Source of the DNA: Sphingobacterium multivorum
Lineage (GTDB): Bacteria; Bacteroidota; Bacteroidia; Sphingobacteriales; Sphingobacteriaceae
DNA length: 64,000 bases
NCBI RefSeq assembly: GCF_900457465.1
Contig: NZ_UAUU01000009.1
Span: forward strand, 992,001-1,056,000
Direction of reading: 5' to 3'
Positions 9,782 through 18,629 of the stretch are shown one piece after another. The stretch's first letter is position 1, and each line of letters starts with the position of its first letter. A program made the translations under genes and the position numbers. The notes under the pieces were generated by a model. That model did no database searches and was not told where the DNA came from. It worked only from the letters and a program-made list of their open reading frames with translations.

Positions 9782-10684
9782 ATGTCCAAAATACCTGATT
9801 TTCTGAAAGAAGGCGATAAAGTAGCTATCGTTTGTCCTGCGAGTTTTATACGTGGCTCTATTGATGTTGGCATAAAAACATTGGAGAACTGGGGGCTGGA
9901 GGTTGTGGTTGGGAAGACTGTTGGGACATCGTTCCATCAGTTTGCCGGAGATGACAATTTACGCGCTGCCGATCTGCAGTGGGCACTGGATGATCCGTCG
10001 ATTAAAGCGGTTTTTGCCGCGCGCGGAGGTTACGGTTGTGTTCGTATTGTCGACGAAATCGATTTTTCAAACTTTGAAAAAAATCCCAAGTGGTTGGTGG
10101 GTTTTAGCGATATAACCGTATTGCATAGCCATATCCAACGCAATTATAAAATTGCTACAATACATGGACAGATGCCCAAGTCTTTTGAAACGGGCACAAA
10201 AGCATCGTTGGAAACGTTAAAAAATGCATTGTTTGGCCATAATATGGATTTTGACTACAAGCAAACGTTATTCCCCAATCGTGCGGGTAAAGGCGAAGGA
10301 AAATTGGTCGGCGGAAATTTAGCAATCTTACTATCTGTACTTGCTTCTAATTCGGATGTCAATTACAAGAATAAAGTTTTATTTATAGAGGATGTCGGTG
10401 AAGCCTATTACTCCGTAGACAGAATGCTAAGGGCGTTGAAACGCGCGGGGAAATTAAAAAAATTGAATGGTCTAATTGTAGGTGGCTTTTCTGCGATGAA
10501 AGACAATGATCCTGCTTTTGGGCAGCGTGTGGAGGAAATTGTGTGGGATATAGTTAAAGAATATGATTTTCCGGTAGCATTTGGCTATCCTGCCGGGCAT
10601 ATTGATGATAATCACGCCCTGGTATTTGGGCGAAAAGTAAAATTGCAGACTACAGCTGATTCTGTTCAGTTAACCTATTTGTAG
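9782..10684 (+). CDS. LD-carboxypeptidase (peptidase S66)
   Basis: The 300-residue S66 family serine peptidase resembles LdcA, which trims the terminal D-Ala from tetrapeptide stems during murein recycling. The nucleophile Ser is in GFSDITVLHSH (about residue 110). Glu is in LFIEDVGEAYY (about 204) and His in FGYPAGHIDDNHALVFG (about 270), completing the S66 Ser-Glu-His triad. FAARGGYGCVRI before the nucleophile is also typical. There is no signal peptide, consistent with cytoplasmic recycling. It is a single gene converging on a leftward stress-protein gene. Confidence 0.88.
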   Translation: MSKIPDFLKEGDKVAIVCPASFIRGSIDVGIKTLENWGLEVVVGKTVGTSFHQFAGDDNLRAADLQWALDDPSIKAVFAARGGYGCVRIVDEIDFSNFEKNPKWLVGFSDITVLHSHIQRNYKIATIHGQMPKSFETGTKASLETLKNALFGHNMDFDYKQTLFPNRAGKGEGKLVGGNLAILLSVLASNSDVNYKNKVLFIEDVGEAYYSVDRMLRALKRAGKLKKLNGLIVGGFSAMKDNDPAFGQRVEEIVWDIVKEYDFPVAFGYPAGHIDDNHALVFGRKVKLQTTADSVQLTYL

Positions 10685-10737
10685 GGGAAGCTGAACAGAA
10701 TCTCGTTGTTTTATTTATTGATTATCCCGTTTATTGA

Positions 10738-11568
10738 TTATCCCGAATGTACAGGGATGACCATCATGGCAGCCTGACTCTTCCAGGCCATCTTTTGCGC
10801 AATGCTCGTATTGAAAATTCGACTTAATAAGCCCTTGTCCCGATGGAAAGTGACCATCATGTCGATATGATTTTCGTTGATGTATTGGTTGATCCCTGCA
10901 GCAATGTCTGCGTTGAGGATATAACTATAGATGGGATGATAAGGAGCAAGTAAATCCTGCATGGTTTTTATTTCGGCATTTACCGCCTTATTTGCAGGAT
11001 CTTCTTTATTCACATGGACGACATAGACCTCACTTTTCCGTAATACTTCGGACGCATTCACCAAAAGACGGTTTAATTTTAGTTTTACCTCTTTGAGATT
11101 GGTGGCGATCAACATCTTTTTGGGTACCCGAAATTCTGCTCGTGCGGGGACCACCAGTAATGGTGTGTGACAATTTTCGATCAGCTTGAGGGTATTGCTT
11201 CCAAGAAGCAGTTTCTTTAAGCCACTTTTACCTGCAGTTCCGACGATAACAAGGTCAATGTCCTCCTCAGCACAGGTACGATTTACACCATAGCTAAGTT
11301 CATATTCTTCAAGAACTGATTTCCAGGCAATGCCCTCAGGAAAAAGCAACATCAGTTCCTGTTGCCAGGTATTAAGGTCCTTTTGTTTTTCTTCCAAGAT
11401 TTCTGAATTGCTGATGACAACAGGTTCAGTACCTACGGTAGGGATTACTTCGTATGTGTGGTATAGGACAACCTTTTCAATGCCCCAAAGTTGAGCTAAT
11501 TGTGCGGCATATCGAGCAGCAGTATAGGCATTGTCCGAAAAGTCTGTTAACAAGAGTAGGTTTTTCAT
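10738..11568 (-). CDS. Universal stress protein, tandem UspA domains
   Basis: The 276-residue protein has two UspA-like domains (about 1-145 and 150-276), the first opening MKNLLLLTDFSDNAYTAARYA. The first domain ends with GTAGKSGLKKLLLGSNTLKL, close to the ATP-binding G-x2-G-x9-G(S/T) pattern. The second domain is more degenerate. Tandem-Usp proteins are common in Bacteroidota; roles are usually stress or energy related and often unassigned. A paralog of exactly the same length lies at 12347-13177 on the same strand, with a DoxX gene between them on the other strand. Confidence 0.85.
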   Translation of the reverse strand: MKNLLLLTDFSDNAYTAARYAAQLAQLWGIEKVVLYHTYEVIPTVGTEPVVISNSEILEEKQKDLNTWQQELMLLFPEGIAWKSVLEEYELSYGVNRTCAEEDIDLVIVGTAGKSGLKKLLLGSNTLKLIENCHTPLLVVPARAEFRVPKKMLIATNLKEVKLKLNRLLVNASEVLRKSEVYVVHVNKEDPANKAVNAEIKTMQDLLAPYHPIYSYILNADIAAGINQYINENHIDMMVTFHRDKGLLSRIFNTSIAQKMAWKSQAAMMVIPVHSG

Positions 11569-11792
11569 CCTTTAGTTATTTGTTGATCCATAATCCGTGG
11601 CTAAGGTCTTTTACGCTGTCTTAGCCGTTCCAAAGCATTATAATCGGGTCTATCGTCATCAAATTACGCATTAAGTATTATAAATGCAATAGCTTTATTT
11701 ATTATGGTGAGTACGGTGAGCTGTTCAATTTAAATAATTTCATTAATTTAGGGAGATCGGTAATTCAAGTTTTAATAAATTAAACGTTTTTT

Positions 11793-12200
11793 ATGGCAAT
11801 TTGGAATTCATTGGGTAAATATAGGGATACGGGACTTTTGGTCTTGCGTGTTGGACTTGGGGTGATGATGATCATGCATGGTCTGCCCAAATTGCAGGGC
11901 GGTCCTGAGCTCTGGGCAGGTGTCGGAAAATCAATGGGTAATATTGGTATTCATTTTATGCCTACTTTTTGGGGCTTTATGGCAGCTGCTACCGAAACTG
12001 TTGGGGGGCTATTTTTACTGCTGGGGCTCTTTTTCCGACCAGCGGCATTATTGCTTGCATTTACGATGGTCATCGCTGGATTAATGCATCTTTCTAAAGG
12101 AGATGGTATCGCTGGTGCATCACATGCGATTGAGCTTTGCTTTGTGTTTTTAGGACTTATCCTTATTGGGCCGGGTAAACATTCGGTTGACAAGAAATAA
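11793..12200 (+). CDS. DoxX family membrane protein
   Basis: The 135-residue protein has four predicted transmembrane segments (about 13-33, 50-80, 83-103, 110-130). It shows DoxX features: an RVGLGVMMIMHGLPKL opening, then a short GP-rich loop and WGFMAAATETVGGLFLLLGL. Family members are inner membrane proteins linked to quinone or thiol redox systems, but most bacterial homologs have no proven function. It lies between two minus-strand universal stress genes and ends at a long hairpin terminator. Confidence 0.85.
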   Translation: MAIWNSLGKYRDTGLLVLRVGLGVMMIMHGLPKLQGGPELWAGVGKSMGNIGIHFMPTFWGFMAAATETVGGLFLLLGLFFRPAALLLAFTMVIAGLMHLSKGDGIAGASHAIELCFVFLGLILIGPGKHSVDKK

Positions 12201-12237
12201 GAGATTTCTCGGGAAGAGATTTCCCGGAGGAACAACG

Positions 12238-12288
12238 ATACGACAAAAACGCCGCAATTTAGCATACATTGCGGCGTTTTTGTCGTAT
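12238..12288. terminator. Bidirectional terminator, perfect 21-bp stem
   Basis: Arms at 12238-12258 and 12268-12288 are perfect reverse complements over 21 bases around a 9-base loop. Embedded A5 and T5 runs next to the GCCGC core give a terminator readable on both strands. It separates the converging DoxX and universal stress genes. Confidence 0.85.
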
Positions 12289-12346
12289 AATTTGTTTCTA
12301 TTGGACAAGGAGTCCATCGCTGTGGATATGTACAAAGCACAGATTT

Positions 12347-13177
12347 CTACGATCTATCCATGGGAATAACCAATAAGTTGGCCGCGCCATTCCAGGCTAT
12401 TTTTTTAGAAATGCTTGTTTTGAATAGGCTCGCTAATAGTCCTTGCTTTTTATGGAATGAAAGTATGAGATCAATATGTTTCTCTTTGGCATATTCTTCA
12501 ATACCTAGTGCAATATCATCATGGCTGATGTAGTCATAAATCGGATGATATTTATCTAGGCGTTCATGGAGGTGCTTTAATTCCTGTGCCAAGTCTGCGG
12601 CTGAACCTTCTTTTTTAGCAACATTCAACACATACAATTGTGCATTGAACGTATCTAACACCTGATCTAAATTGAATGAATCCAGCTTTCTGTCTACCTC
12701 CTTCAGATCGGTTGTCGCCAACACATTTTTGGGGATGGCAGGATTTACCTTATGGGAAACGATAAGCATGGGCTTAATGCAGATGTCCATCAGTGTAATA
12801 GCATTACTTCCGACCAAGATCTTAGCAAAACCTGTTTGTCCGGTGATACCCAATGCGACAAGGTCAATGTCGTGCGATTTACACATGTCATTGACTCCCA
12901 ATGGCAGATCAACATCTTCCATCTGATGTGTTAGTTCCACTTGTGGAGGGAACAATAATCTAATTTGGTCAAACCATGCTGTCAGTTCTTTCTCTTTGGC
13001 CTCTTTTACCTCATCATTAACAATGACTATAGGTTCGTTATTGACAATGGTAACACTGTTGTACGTATGGTAGATAATAACCTTTTGCGTTTTCCAGGCT
13101 TCTGTACATAGGGCTACTTGTTGTGCTGCCAGAAGAGCATTTTCTGAAAAGTCAGTTAACAGGAGGATACGTTTCAT
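12347..13177 (-). CDS. Universal stress protein, tandem UspA domains (paralog)
   Basis: This 276-residue tandem-Usp protein is equal in length to the product of 10738-11568 and clearly related to it: MKRILLLTDFSENALLAAQQ versus MKNLLLLTDFSDNAYTAARY, a shared INNEPIV/GTEPVVI region and matching ends MVIP/LVIP. The GITGQTGFAKILVGSNAITL stretch keeps the nucleotide-loop pattern. The two copies probably arose by duplication with the DoxX gene caught between or inserted. No specific function can be assigned. Confidence 0.85.
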   Translation of the reverse strand: MKRILLLTDFSENALLAAQQVALCTEAWKTQKVIIYHTYNSVTIVNNEPIVIVNDEVKEAKEKELTAWFDQIRLLFPPQVELTHQMEDVDLPLGVNDMCKSHDIDLVALGITGQTGFAKILVGSNAITLMDICIKPMLIVSHKVNPAIPKNVLATTDLKEVDRKLDSFNLDQVLDTFNAQLYVLNVAKKEGSAADLAQELKHLHERLDKYHPIYDYISHDDIALGIEEYAKEKHIDLILSFHKKQGLLASLFKTSISKKIAWNGAANLLVIPMDRS

Positions 13178-13345
13178 GATGTTCTTTTTTATACGTTTAA
13201 CTTCTATAACCTGGTTGGTGCATCCTGTCCTGCAAAATCTTTAGCGTATGAGCTATGGGAATCATTCGGACTTTAAGCAGTACCGGTATATTACTAAAAC
13301 AATGAATGTAGCGATAAGTTACAAAGAAAACGTGAATTTAATATT

Positions 13346-13374
13346 AAAAAAAAAGCAACCGCAGTTACGGTTGC
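13346..13374 (-). terminator. Terminator downstream of the Prc protease gene
   Basis: A 7-bp stem (GCAACCG, 13355-13361, with CGGTTGC, 13368-13374) is followed, on the minus strand, by a run of nine T (13346-13354). It lies 30 bases past the protease stop codon. Confidence 0.75.
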
Positions 13375-13405
13375 CTTTCATTTTCTAGCTTTTGAAACGT
13401 TGAAA

Positions 13406-15532
13406 TTACAACGGTTTTTTTGTTCCAAAGTTGATGATATAATCGGTCATCACTTTGGCACTTTCATCTTTCACAAAGTCAAGATCGATTTTAGGTTGGG
13501 ACTTACCTTCCTCCCAAGCTGGTTTACCCTGCAATTTCAATAAAGCGTTGATGCGGTCTCTATTTTTCTTGAGGTTGTCATCTTTCTCTTTCTTGAATTT
13601 GTTTAATTCCAATGGAATTTTAACATCCTCATCTTTTTGAGCTTCTTCAATATCCTCTTTCAGATACTTATATTCCAATGAGTTTTTAATGCGTGCCTCA
13701 TGCATTGCTTCTAATTTTTTGTCAACAGCACTTAGATCAGCTACTTTTTTGAAGTTGCTCGATTGGATCTGATCCCAAGGGAGTGCTGATTTTTCTGAGC
13801 TCTCGCCAAATTTCTCTGCGGAGAACTGTGAAGGGAATACGATATCTGGTGTAACCCCTTTATGTTGTGTACTACTACCGTTTACACGGTAGAATTTACC
13901 GAGGGTAATATTGATCTGTCCATATTGCGGTGCACCTTCTGGGGTATCCGGATCTTTTTCTCCTGATGCTTTTAACAACAGGCGGCTGGTCGGACTGATA
14001 ACACGTGACATATCAATTGCCGATTGCACGGTTCCTTTACCATAACTTTGAGAGCCTAAAATGATACCTCTGCCATAATCTTGGATAGCACCGGCAAAGA
14101 TTTCAGAAGCTGAAGCCGAGAAACGGTTGATCATGATGCCCAAAGGACCATCCCAGGATACGCCTGCGTTTTTATCTTCTTCGACATCGATGTTATCCTT
14201 TGTATCTCTTACTTGTACAACAGGACCTTTATCGATAAATAAACCTGTTAAATCAATAGCTTCCGGTAAGGATCCACCACCATTGAATCGTAAATCGATA
14301 ACCACAGCATCTACTTTTTCCTGTTTCAACGTGTCTAAGATTAACCTAACGTCTCTCGTTGTACTCTTATAGTTTGGATCGCGTCTTCTGTAAGCTTCAA
14401 AATCCATGTAGAACTTCGGAATATTGATGATACCCACTTTGTACGTTTTTCCGTCTGCACCTTTCACGTTCATGATCTCTTTCTTCGCAGACTCTTCTTC
14501 AACGACGATTTTCTCCCTTACTAAGGAGACGATGCGTGGATGAGAGTTCATGGGCTGACCAGCAGGTATAATTTTAAGGCGAACAATTGTTCCTTTTGGC
14601 CCTTTGATTTTTGCTACAGCAGCATCAAGTCTCCAGCCAATAATATCTTCAAATTCACCATCTTTTCCTTGGGCTACCGCAATGATTTTGTCGTTGACAT
14701 GAATGCTTTTGTCTTTGAATATTGGTCCACCGGGGATAATTTCATTGATACTTATGGCTTCATTGTCTATCATGAGCCGAGCGCCAATTCCTTCAAACGT
14801 ATTGGCCATTCCTTCATTGAATGCCTGTGCAAAGGATGGATTAAAATAAGAGGTATGCGGGTCAACAGCATCTGTCAATGCTTGCATGACCACCTGAAAG
14901 GCATCGTTTGCATTTGTTTTCTTGGCCTGTGAGATCAAATTGACATAGCGTTTCTTTAGTGTTTCCACCTGTTTGGTCCTCGCACTGTCGGTAGACTTGC
15001 CACTCGCGGTTTCCAAGTTGAGCAGATCGTATTTTACGCGTTTGCGCCATTGGTCGTTGGCCTCGTTTGCGGTTTTGAACCAGCCTAGTTTTTCACGGTT
15101 AGGTTGGTAATACTCGTCCTTGGTATAATCCTGTTTCTTATCGATTTCTGAAAGCGCATATTGCATTCTGTCCAGGTATCTCTTCGAATAGACATTAAAA
15201 ATATGGAATGCCGCAGAAAGATCTCCATTTTTGATATCCTGTGCAAGATTGCTTCTGTACGCTTGAAATGCATCAATATCCGATTGAAGCAAGTAATTTT
15301 TTCCCTGATCCAGACTTTTGATTAGATTATCGTATATGATACCCGATATCGAATCATTCATTTTGACCTTTTTGTAGCTCACATTTTCCAATAAACCAGA
15401 GACTTCCTTCGCGATGATCTGATGTTGTGTACTTGGTTTAAGTCCCCCATCTTCAGGCAACGCTACCCGTGGTTTAGAACCACAAGAAACAATGGATACA
15501 ACAAAAAGTGCAAATATGAGTTTCCTAAACAT
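13406..15532 (-). CDS. prc: Carboxy-terminal processing protease, lipoprotein (S41, Prc/Tsp-like)
   Basis: The start is taken at the internal ATG (15532), because from there the protein opens MFRKLIFALFVVSIVSCGS, a classic lipoprotein signal with Cys 17; an upstream ATG would add eight residues. The mature protein is about 700 residues. It has an N-terminal helical Tsp domain, a PDZ domain (about 235-320, FEGIGARLMIDNEAISI), the S41 catalytic domain with Ser in FSASASEIFAG and Lys in SQSYGKGTVQ, and a C-terminal Lys/Glu-rich DUF3340-like region. Tail-specific proteases degrade or mature periplasmic proteins, including murein hydrolases. A TPR gene follows in the opposite direction of reading but the same strand, upstream. 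Confidence 0.9.
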   Translation of the reverse strand: MFRKLIFALFVVSIVSCGSKPRVALPEDGGLKPSTQHQIIAKEVSGLLENVSYKKVKMNDSISGIIYDNLIKSLDQGKNYLLQSDIDAFQAYRSNLAQDIKNGDLSAAFHIFNVYSKRYLDRMQYALSEIDKKQDYTKDEYYQPNREKLGWFKTANEANDQWRKRVKYDLLNLETASGKSTDSARTKQVETLKKRYVNLISQAKKTNANDAFQVVMQALTDAVDPHTSYFNPSFAQAFNEGMANTFEGIGARLMIDNEAISINEIIPGGPIFKDKSIHVNDKIIAVAQGKDGEFEDIIGWRLDAAVAKIKGPKGTIVRLKIIPAGQPMNSHPRIVSLVREKIVVEEESAKKEIMNVKGADGKTYKVGIINIPKFYMDFEAYRRRDPNYKSTTRDVRLILDTLKQEKVDAVVIDLRFNGGGSLPEAIDLTGLFIDKGPVVQVRDTKDNIDVEEDKNAGVSWDGPLGIMINRFSASASEIFAGAIQDYGRGIILGSQSYGKGTVQSAIDMSRVISPTSRLLLKASGEKDPDTPEGAPQYGQINITLGKFYRVNGSSTQHKGVTPDIVFPSQFSAEKFGESSEKSALPWDQIQSSNFKKVADLSAVDKKLEAMHEARIKNSLEYKYLKEDIEEAQKDEDVKIPLELNKFKKEKDDNLKKNRDRINALLKLQGKPAWEEGKSQPKIDLDFVKDESAKVMTDYIINFGTKKPL

Positions 15533-15740
15533 ATTTTCGACGGTTTTAATAATCATTCTTTTTTAAAAAATATTCAGCTCTTATTGATAAGCGTGCTAAA
15601 TTTAGTGAAATTCATAGCACATTACCGCAGAATCTAAAAATTTATTTGATTTATCCTTTAATATTTACAAAAAGCTTAAAATCGCTTTGTACACTGCTCT
15701 TTCAACAGACCACTGAATGGGGTAGATTGTTTTAAATGTT

Positions 15741-16844
15741 TCAATTATACAGTTCATTTTTTAACTGCGTATAAGCCTTGTAGGTCTGATCAGCAGATGG
15801 ATAGTCCTTTAGCACAAGATACACTTCACCAAGTTTGTCCAATATCGCGAGTGAGAGCTGTTTATTATTTTCACCCGAAGCCAATTCTGCCGCCTGCACA
15901 AATTCTTTGATCGCTACCTTATAATTACCATCTTTTTGCTTGGATGAGGCCAGCAAGTATTCGATTTCAGCGAGCTCGCTACTTAGTTTTTTGGCATTGG
16001 CCAAATCACGGGCCTGGAGCAGAAACCACTGCGCCTCGGTAAATTTATTCTGTTTAAAATAAATCTCAGCAAGCATTTCCCATGCAAAAATTTTCCCTTC
16101 ATAGGCTTTGGCCTTATTGAATAGGGGGATTGCACTGCGGATAATATTATTTTCCGCCGCTTTATAATTTCCCTGACCGGCTCGAGCCATGGCAATTAAC
16201 AGCCAGGCATTGGCTTGCTCCGCATAGCTTTTGCTCGTCATGGCATAGGTATGGTAATTTTGTGCACTTTCTTCTGCACGGACAAAGTCGCCACGATACA
16301 ACTGGAAATTGCTGATGTTCATATTGATGGTCGCGATATCATCCCGATTATCCGTACGATTTGCCAAAGAAAGTGCCTGATATAAAAACTTTGACGCATT
16401 GCTGCTATCGTTATTTTTAATGGAAAATAAGGCCGCTTCATTCGATAGGGCATAGCCCGCCATCCAATTTTGCGCTTTTTTCTGGGCTTCAATTGCATCG
16501 TTCCAGTTATTCGCCGTAGCTGGCAAGGGATTCATTAAATATTGAAAATGGCCCAGGTTATTGGTGCTCCGCAGTTGCAATAGTAGTCGCTGGAGCAGGA
16601 GTTGCCTTGCAATTTCTTTGCTGAACGATTTCTTGTCCGCATAATTCTCTGCCAGTATTTCATTGGCGGATTTTGGGGGCGGTAAAAAATAGACCTCGGG
16701 ACCAATGCCTTTGAATGAAGTATCGTATTTTTTTATTGCGCCGGTATAATCCTTGTCTACGCTTTGGGCCATAACCTGACTAGGTATATTCATAGAAATT
16801 GCCAATATGGTAAATATAGCGATCCAGTATTTTGTCATTCTCAT
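15741..16844 (-). CDS. Exported TPR-repeat protein
   Basis: The 367-residue protein has a signal peptide (MRMTKYWIAIFTILAISMN, cleavage near VMAQS) and an all-helical body of tetratricopeptide-like repeats from about 120 to the end. Recognizable units are AESAQNYHTYAMTS, AKAYEGKIFAWEMLAEIYFK, and LGEVYLVLKDYPSADQTYKA at the C-terminus. It is probably a periplasmic protein-interaction scaffold. It is divergent from rarA and lies 184 bases upstream of the Prc gene on the same strand, so co-transcription is possible but not shown. No partner can be named. Confidence 0.75.
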   Translation of the reverse strand: MRMTKYWIAIFTILAISMNIPSQVMAQSVDKDYTGAIKKYDTSFKGIGPEVYFLPPPKSANEILAENYADKKSFSKEIARQLLLQRLLLQLRSTNNLGHFQYLMNPLPATANNWNDAIEAQKKAQNWMAGYALSNEAALFSIKNNDSSNASKFLYQALSLANRTDNRDDIATINMNISNFQLYRGDFVRAEESAQNYHTYAMTSKSYAEQANAWLLIAMARAGQGNYKAAENNIIRSAIPLFNKAKAYEGKIFAWEMLAEIYFKQNKFTEAQWFLLQARDLANAKKLSSELAEIEYLLASSKQKDGNYKVAIKEFVQAAELASGENNKQLSLAILDKLGEVYLVLKDYPSADQTYKAYTQLKNELYN

Positions 16845-16873
16845 AAAATATTACGTTATCATTCACGTCTACA

Positions 16874-16904
16874 TAAATTTAGACTATGTGGCTTGTTCGA
16901 GCAA
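16874..16904 (-). promoter_or_regulatory. Putative promoter of the TPR gene
   Basis: On the minus strand: TTG (16904-16902), a 20-base spacer and TAAATTTA (16881-16874), one base off TAnnTTTG. The predicted start lies about 25 bases before the coding start. The 314-base divergent spacer 16845-17158 holds nothing else I recognise except the rarA -7 element. Confidence 0.45.
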
Positions 16905-17146
16905 TCTACAACGCTCTTCGATAAACTTACGTGCTCAATGATATTCTGCCAAAAGCAATTTACATATATCATAGCGCAAATGTGCCGAAAAATTGTGTGA
17001 AAAAATGTTAAAGTAATATCGACAGGCGAATGCTGGGCGCTGAAACTATGCTATTGAAAGCTTGAAGCTTATCGCTTTGAGAAAATTTAATGGAACAGTT
17101 TTGCTGATTAAAGCTAAAATATTTAGTCGCTGTGCCGTTTAATGTT

Positions 17147-17154
17147 TAACTTTG
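17147..17154 (+). promoter_or_regulatory. -7 element of rarA, close to the start codon
   Basis: TAACTTTG matches TAnnTTTG exactly and ends only four bases before the ATG at 17159. Transcription normally starts about 5-7 bases after this element, so the message would be leaderless or nearly so. The -33 element is weak. Confidence 0.45.
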
Positions 17155-17158
17155 TGTT

Positions 17159-18439
17159 ATGGCGACACGAATTCCATTAGCAGAACGACTTAGACCACGG
17201 CAATTGAGCGATTACGTGGGACAACAACATATTGTCGGCCCAGATGCGGTACTCTACCATGCGATCCAGCAAAAAAATATTCCATCCATGATTCTGTGGG
17301 GCCCTCCGGGGGTCGGAAAAACAAGTTTGGCCTTGCTGATCGCAAGAGAACTCGACAGGCCGTTCTTTTCATTAAGTGCCATTCAGGCCGGGGTGAAAGA
17401 TATTCGTGAAGTGATTGAAAAAGCCGAACGGCTGATGAACTTCAACCAAGATCAACCCATTTTATTTATAGATGAGATTCACCGTTTTTCCAAGTCCCAG
17501 CAAGATTCCCTTTTGGGGGCTGTTGAGCGTGGTCTGGTGACACTTATTGGTGCTACGACAGAAAACCCTTCGTTCGAAGTCATCTCCGCATTGCTCTCGC
17601 GTTGTCAGGTATATGTATTGGAACATCTTTCGGAAGAAGATCTGATTGGATTGATTCAAAAAGCATTACATGAAGATGAATATCTACAGCAACAGACTAT
17701 TGTTGTCGAAGAATATGAGGCCTTATTAAGGCTGTCGGGCGGCGATGCACGTAAATTGTTGAATGTGCTGGAACTGGTTGTCAATGCGGCAGTATTGCAC
17801 AAAGAGCCGATTACCAATGCTTTTGTCCTGAAACAGGTGCAGCAGAACATGGCTATTTATGACAAGGCGGGGGAGCAACATTACGATATTATATCCGCTT
17901 TTATCAAATCCATCCGTGGGTCAGATCCGAATGCTGCAGTCTATTGGCTTGCACGGATGATCGAAGGGGGGGAGGATCCGTCCTTTATTGCCCGAAGGTT
18001 ATTGATTTTGGCTTCTGAAGACATTGGCAATGCCAACCCCAATGCCTTACTGTTGGCCAACAACTGTTTTCAGGCAGTGAATGTGATTGGATGGCCCGAA
18101 TCACGTATTATTCTCTCGCAAACGGTGATCTATCTGGCGACTTCGGTTAAAAGCAATGCTTCCTATGAAGCCATCAATAAGGCACAGGCCTTGGTGAAGC
18201 AAACAGGAGATCTGTCTGTACCGCTGCATATCCGTAATGCACCGACCAAATTGATGAAAGACCTAAATTATGGCGCCGAATACAAATATGCACATGCCTA
18301 TCCGGGGAATTTTGTTGTGCAGGAATTTCTTCCCAAGGAAATCAGTGGCGTCAAATTGTATGATCCCGGGCAGAATTCGCAGGAAGAAAAATTGAGGCAA
18401 AGTCTCCGGGACAAATGGAAGGAAAAATATAAGTATTAA
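17159..18439 (+). CDS. rarA: Replication-associated recombination protein A (RarA/MgsA, AAA ATPase)
   Basis: The 426-residue clamp-loader-like AAA+ ATPase acts at stalled replication forks. After the opening RIPLAERLRPRQLSDYVGQQH come Walker A GPPGVGKTSL (about 48-57), Walker B LFIDEIHRFSKSQQD (about 102-116) and sensor 1 IGATTENPSFEV. The C-terminal MgsA domain contains GGEDPSFIARRLLILASEDIG and HIRNAPTKLMKDL. Length is normal. It is a single gene; a promoter-like box and hairpin follow 60 bases after the stop. Confidence 0.95.
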   Translation: MATRIPLAERLRPRQLSDYVGQQHIVGPDAVLYHAIQQKNIPSMILWGPPGVGKTSLALLIARELDRPFFSLSAIQAGVKDIREVIEKAERLMNFNQDQPILFIDEIHRFSKSQQDSLLGAVERGLVTLIGATTENPSFEVISALLSRCQVYVLEHLSEEDLIGLIQKALHEDEYLQQQTIVVEEYEALLRLSGGDARKLLNVLELVVNAAVLHKEPITNAFVLKQVQQNMAIYDKAGEQHYDIISAFIKSIRGSDPNAAVYWLARMIEGGEDPSFIARRLLILASEDIGNANPNALLLANNCFQAVNVIGWPESRIILSQTVIYLATSVKSNASYEAINKAQALVKQTGDLSVPLHIRNAPTKLMKDLNYGAEYKYAHAYPGNFVVQEFLPKEISGVKLYDPGQNSQEEKLRQSLRDKWKEKYKY

Positions 18440-18502
18440 ATCAATATGTCATAAAAAAACAGCCTTAGCAGGTATTTTTTAATTTTTTTTAAAACTATCT
18501 CG

Positions 18503-18580
18503 TACCTTTGCTTGTTATCATAACGTTTTTCAATAGGTAGTAAACACGCTGGCACTCCCCATGGTCAGCGTGTTTTTTTA
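18503..18580 (+). ncRNA. Candidate short transcript with its own promoter and terminator
   Basis: TACCTTTG (18503-18510) is a full -7 match. About 30 bases downstream a perfect 10-bp hairpin (18542-18551 with 18566-18575) runs into seven T. Together they would give an RNA of roughly 60 bases. The simpler reading is that the hairpin is just the rarA terminator, and the -33 box is only T-rich. I keep it as a candidate because promoter and terminator are so tightly paired. Confidence 0.35.
18542..18579 (+). terminator. Rho-independent terminator after rarA
   Basis: Stem AAACACGCTG (18542-18551) and CAGCGTGTTT (18566-18575) with a 14-base loop, followed by a T run. It ends rarA and/or the candidate short RNA. 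Confidence 0.8.
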
Positions 18581-18610
18581 TTGCGGATCAACTTAAATTA
18601 TTTATGTTTG
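18581..18610 (+). promoter_or_regulatory. Promoter of the S41 lipoprotein gene
   Basis: TTG (18581-18583), a 19-base spacer and TATGTTTG (18603-18610) match the Bacteroidota consensus. The start codon lies 20 bases further on, giving a leader of about 14 bases. Confidence 0.6.
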
Positions 18611-18629
18611 TTTTACAAATGTTTCAACT

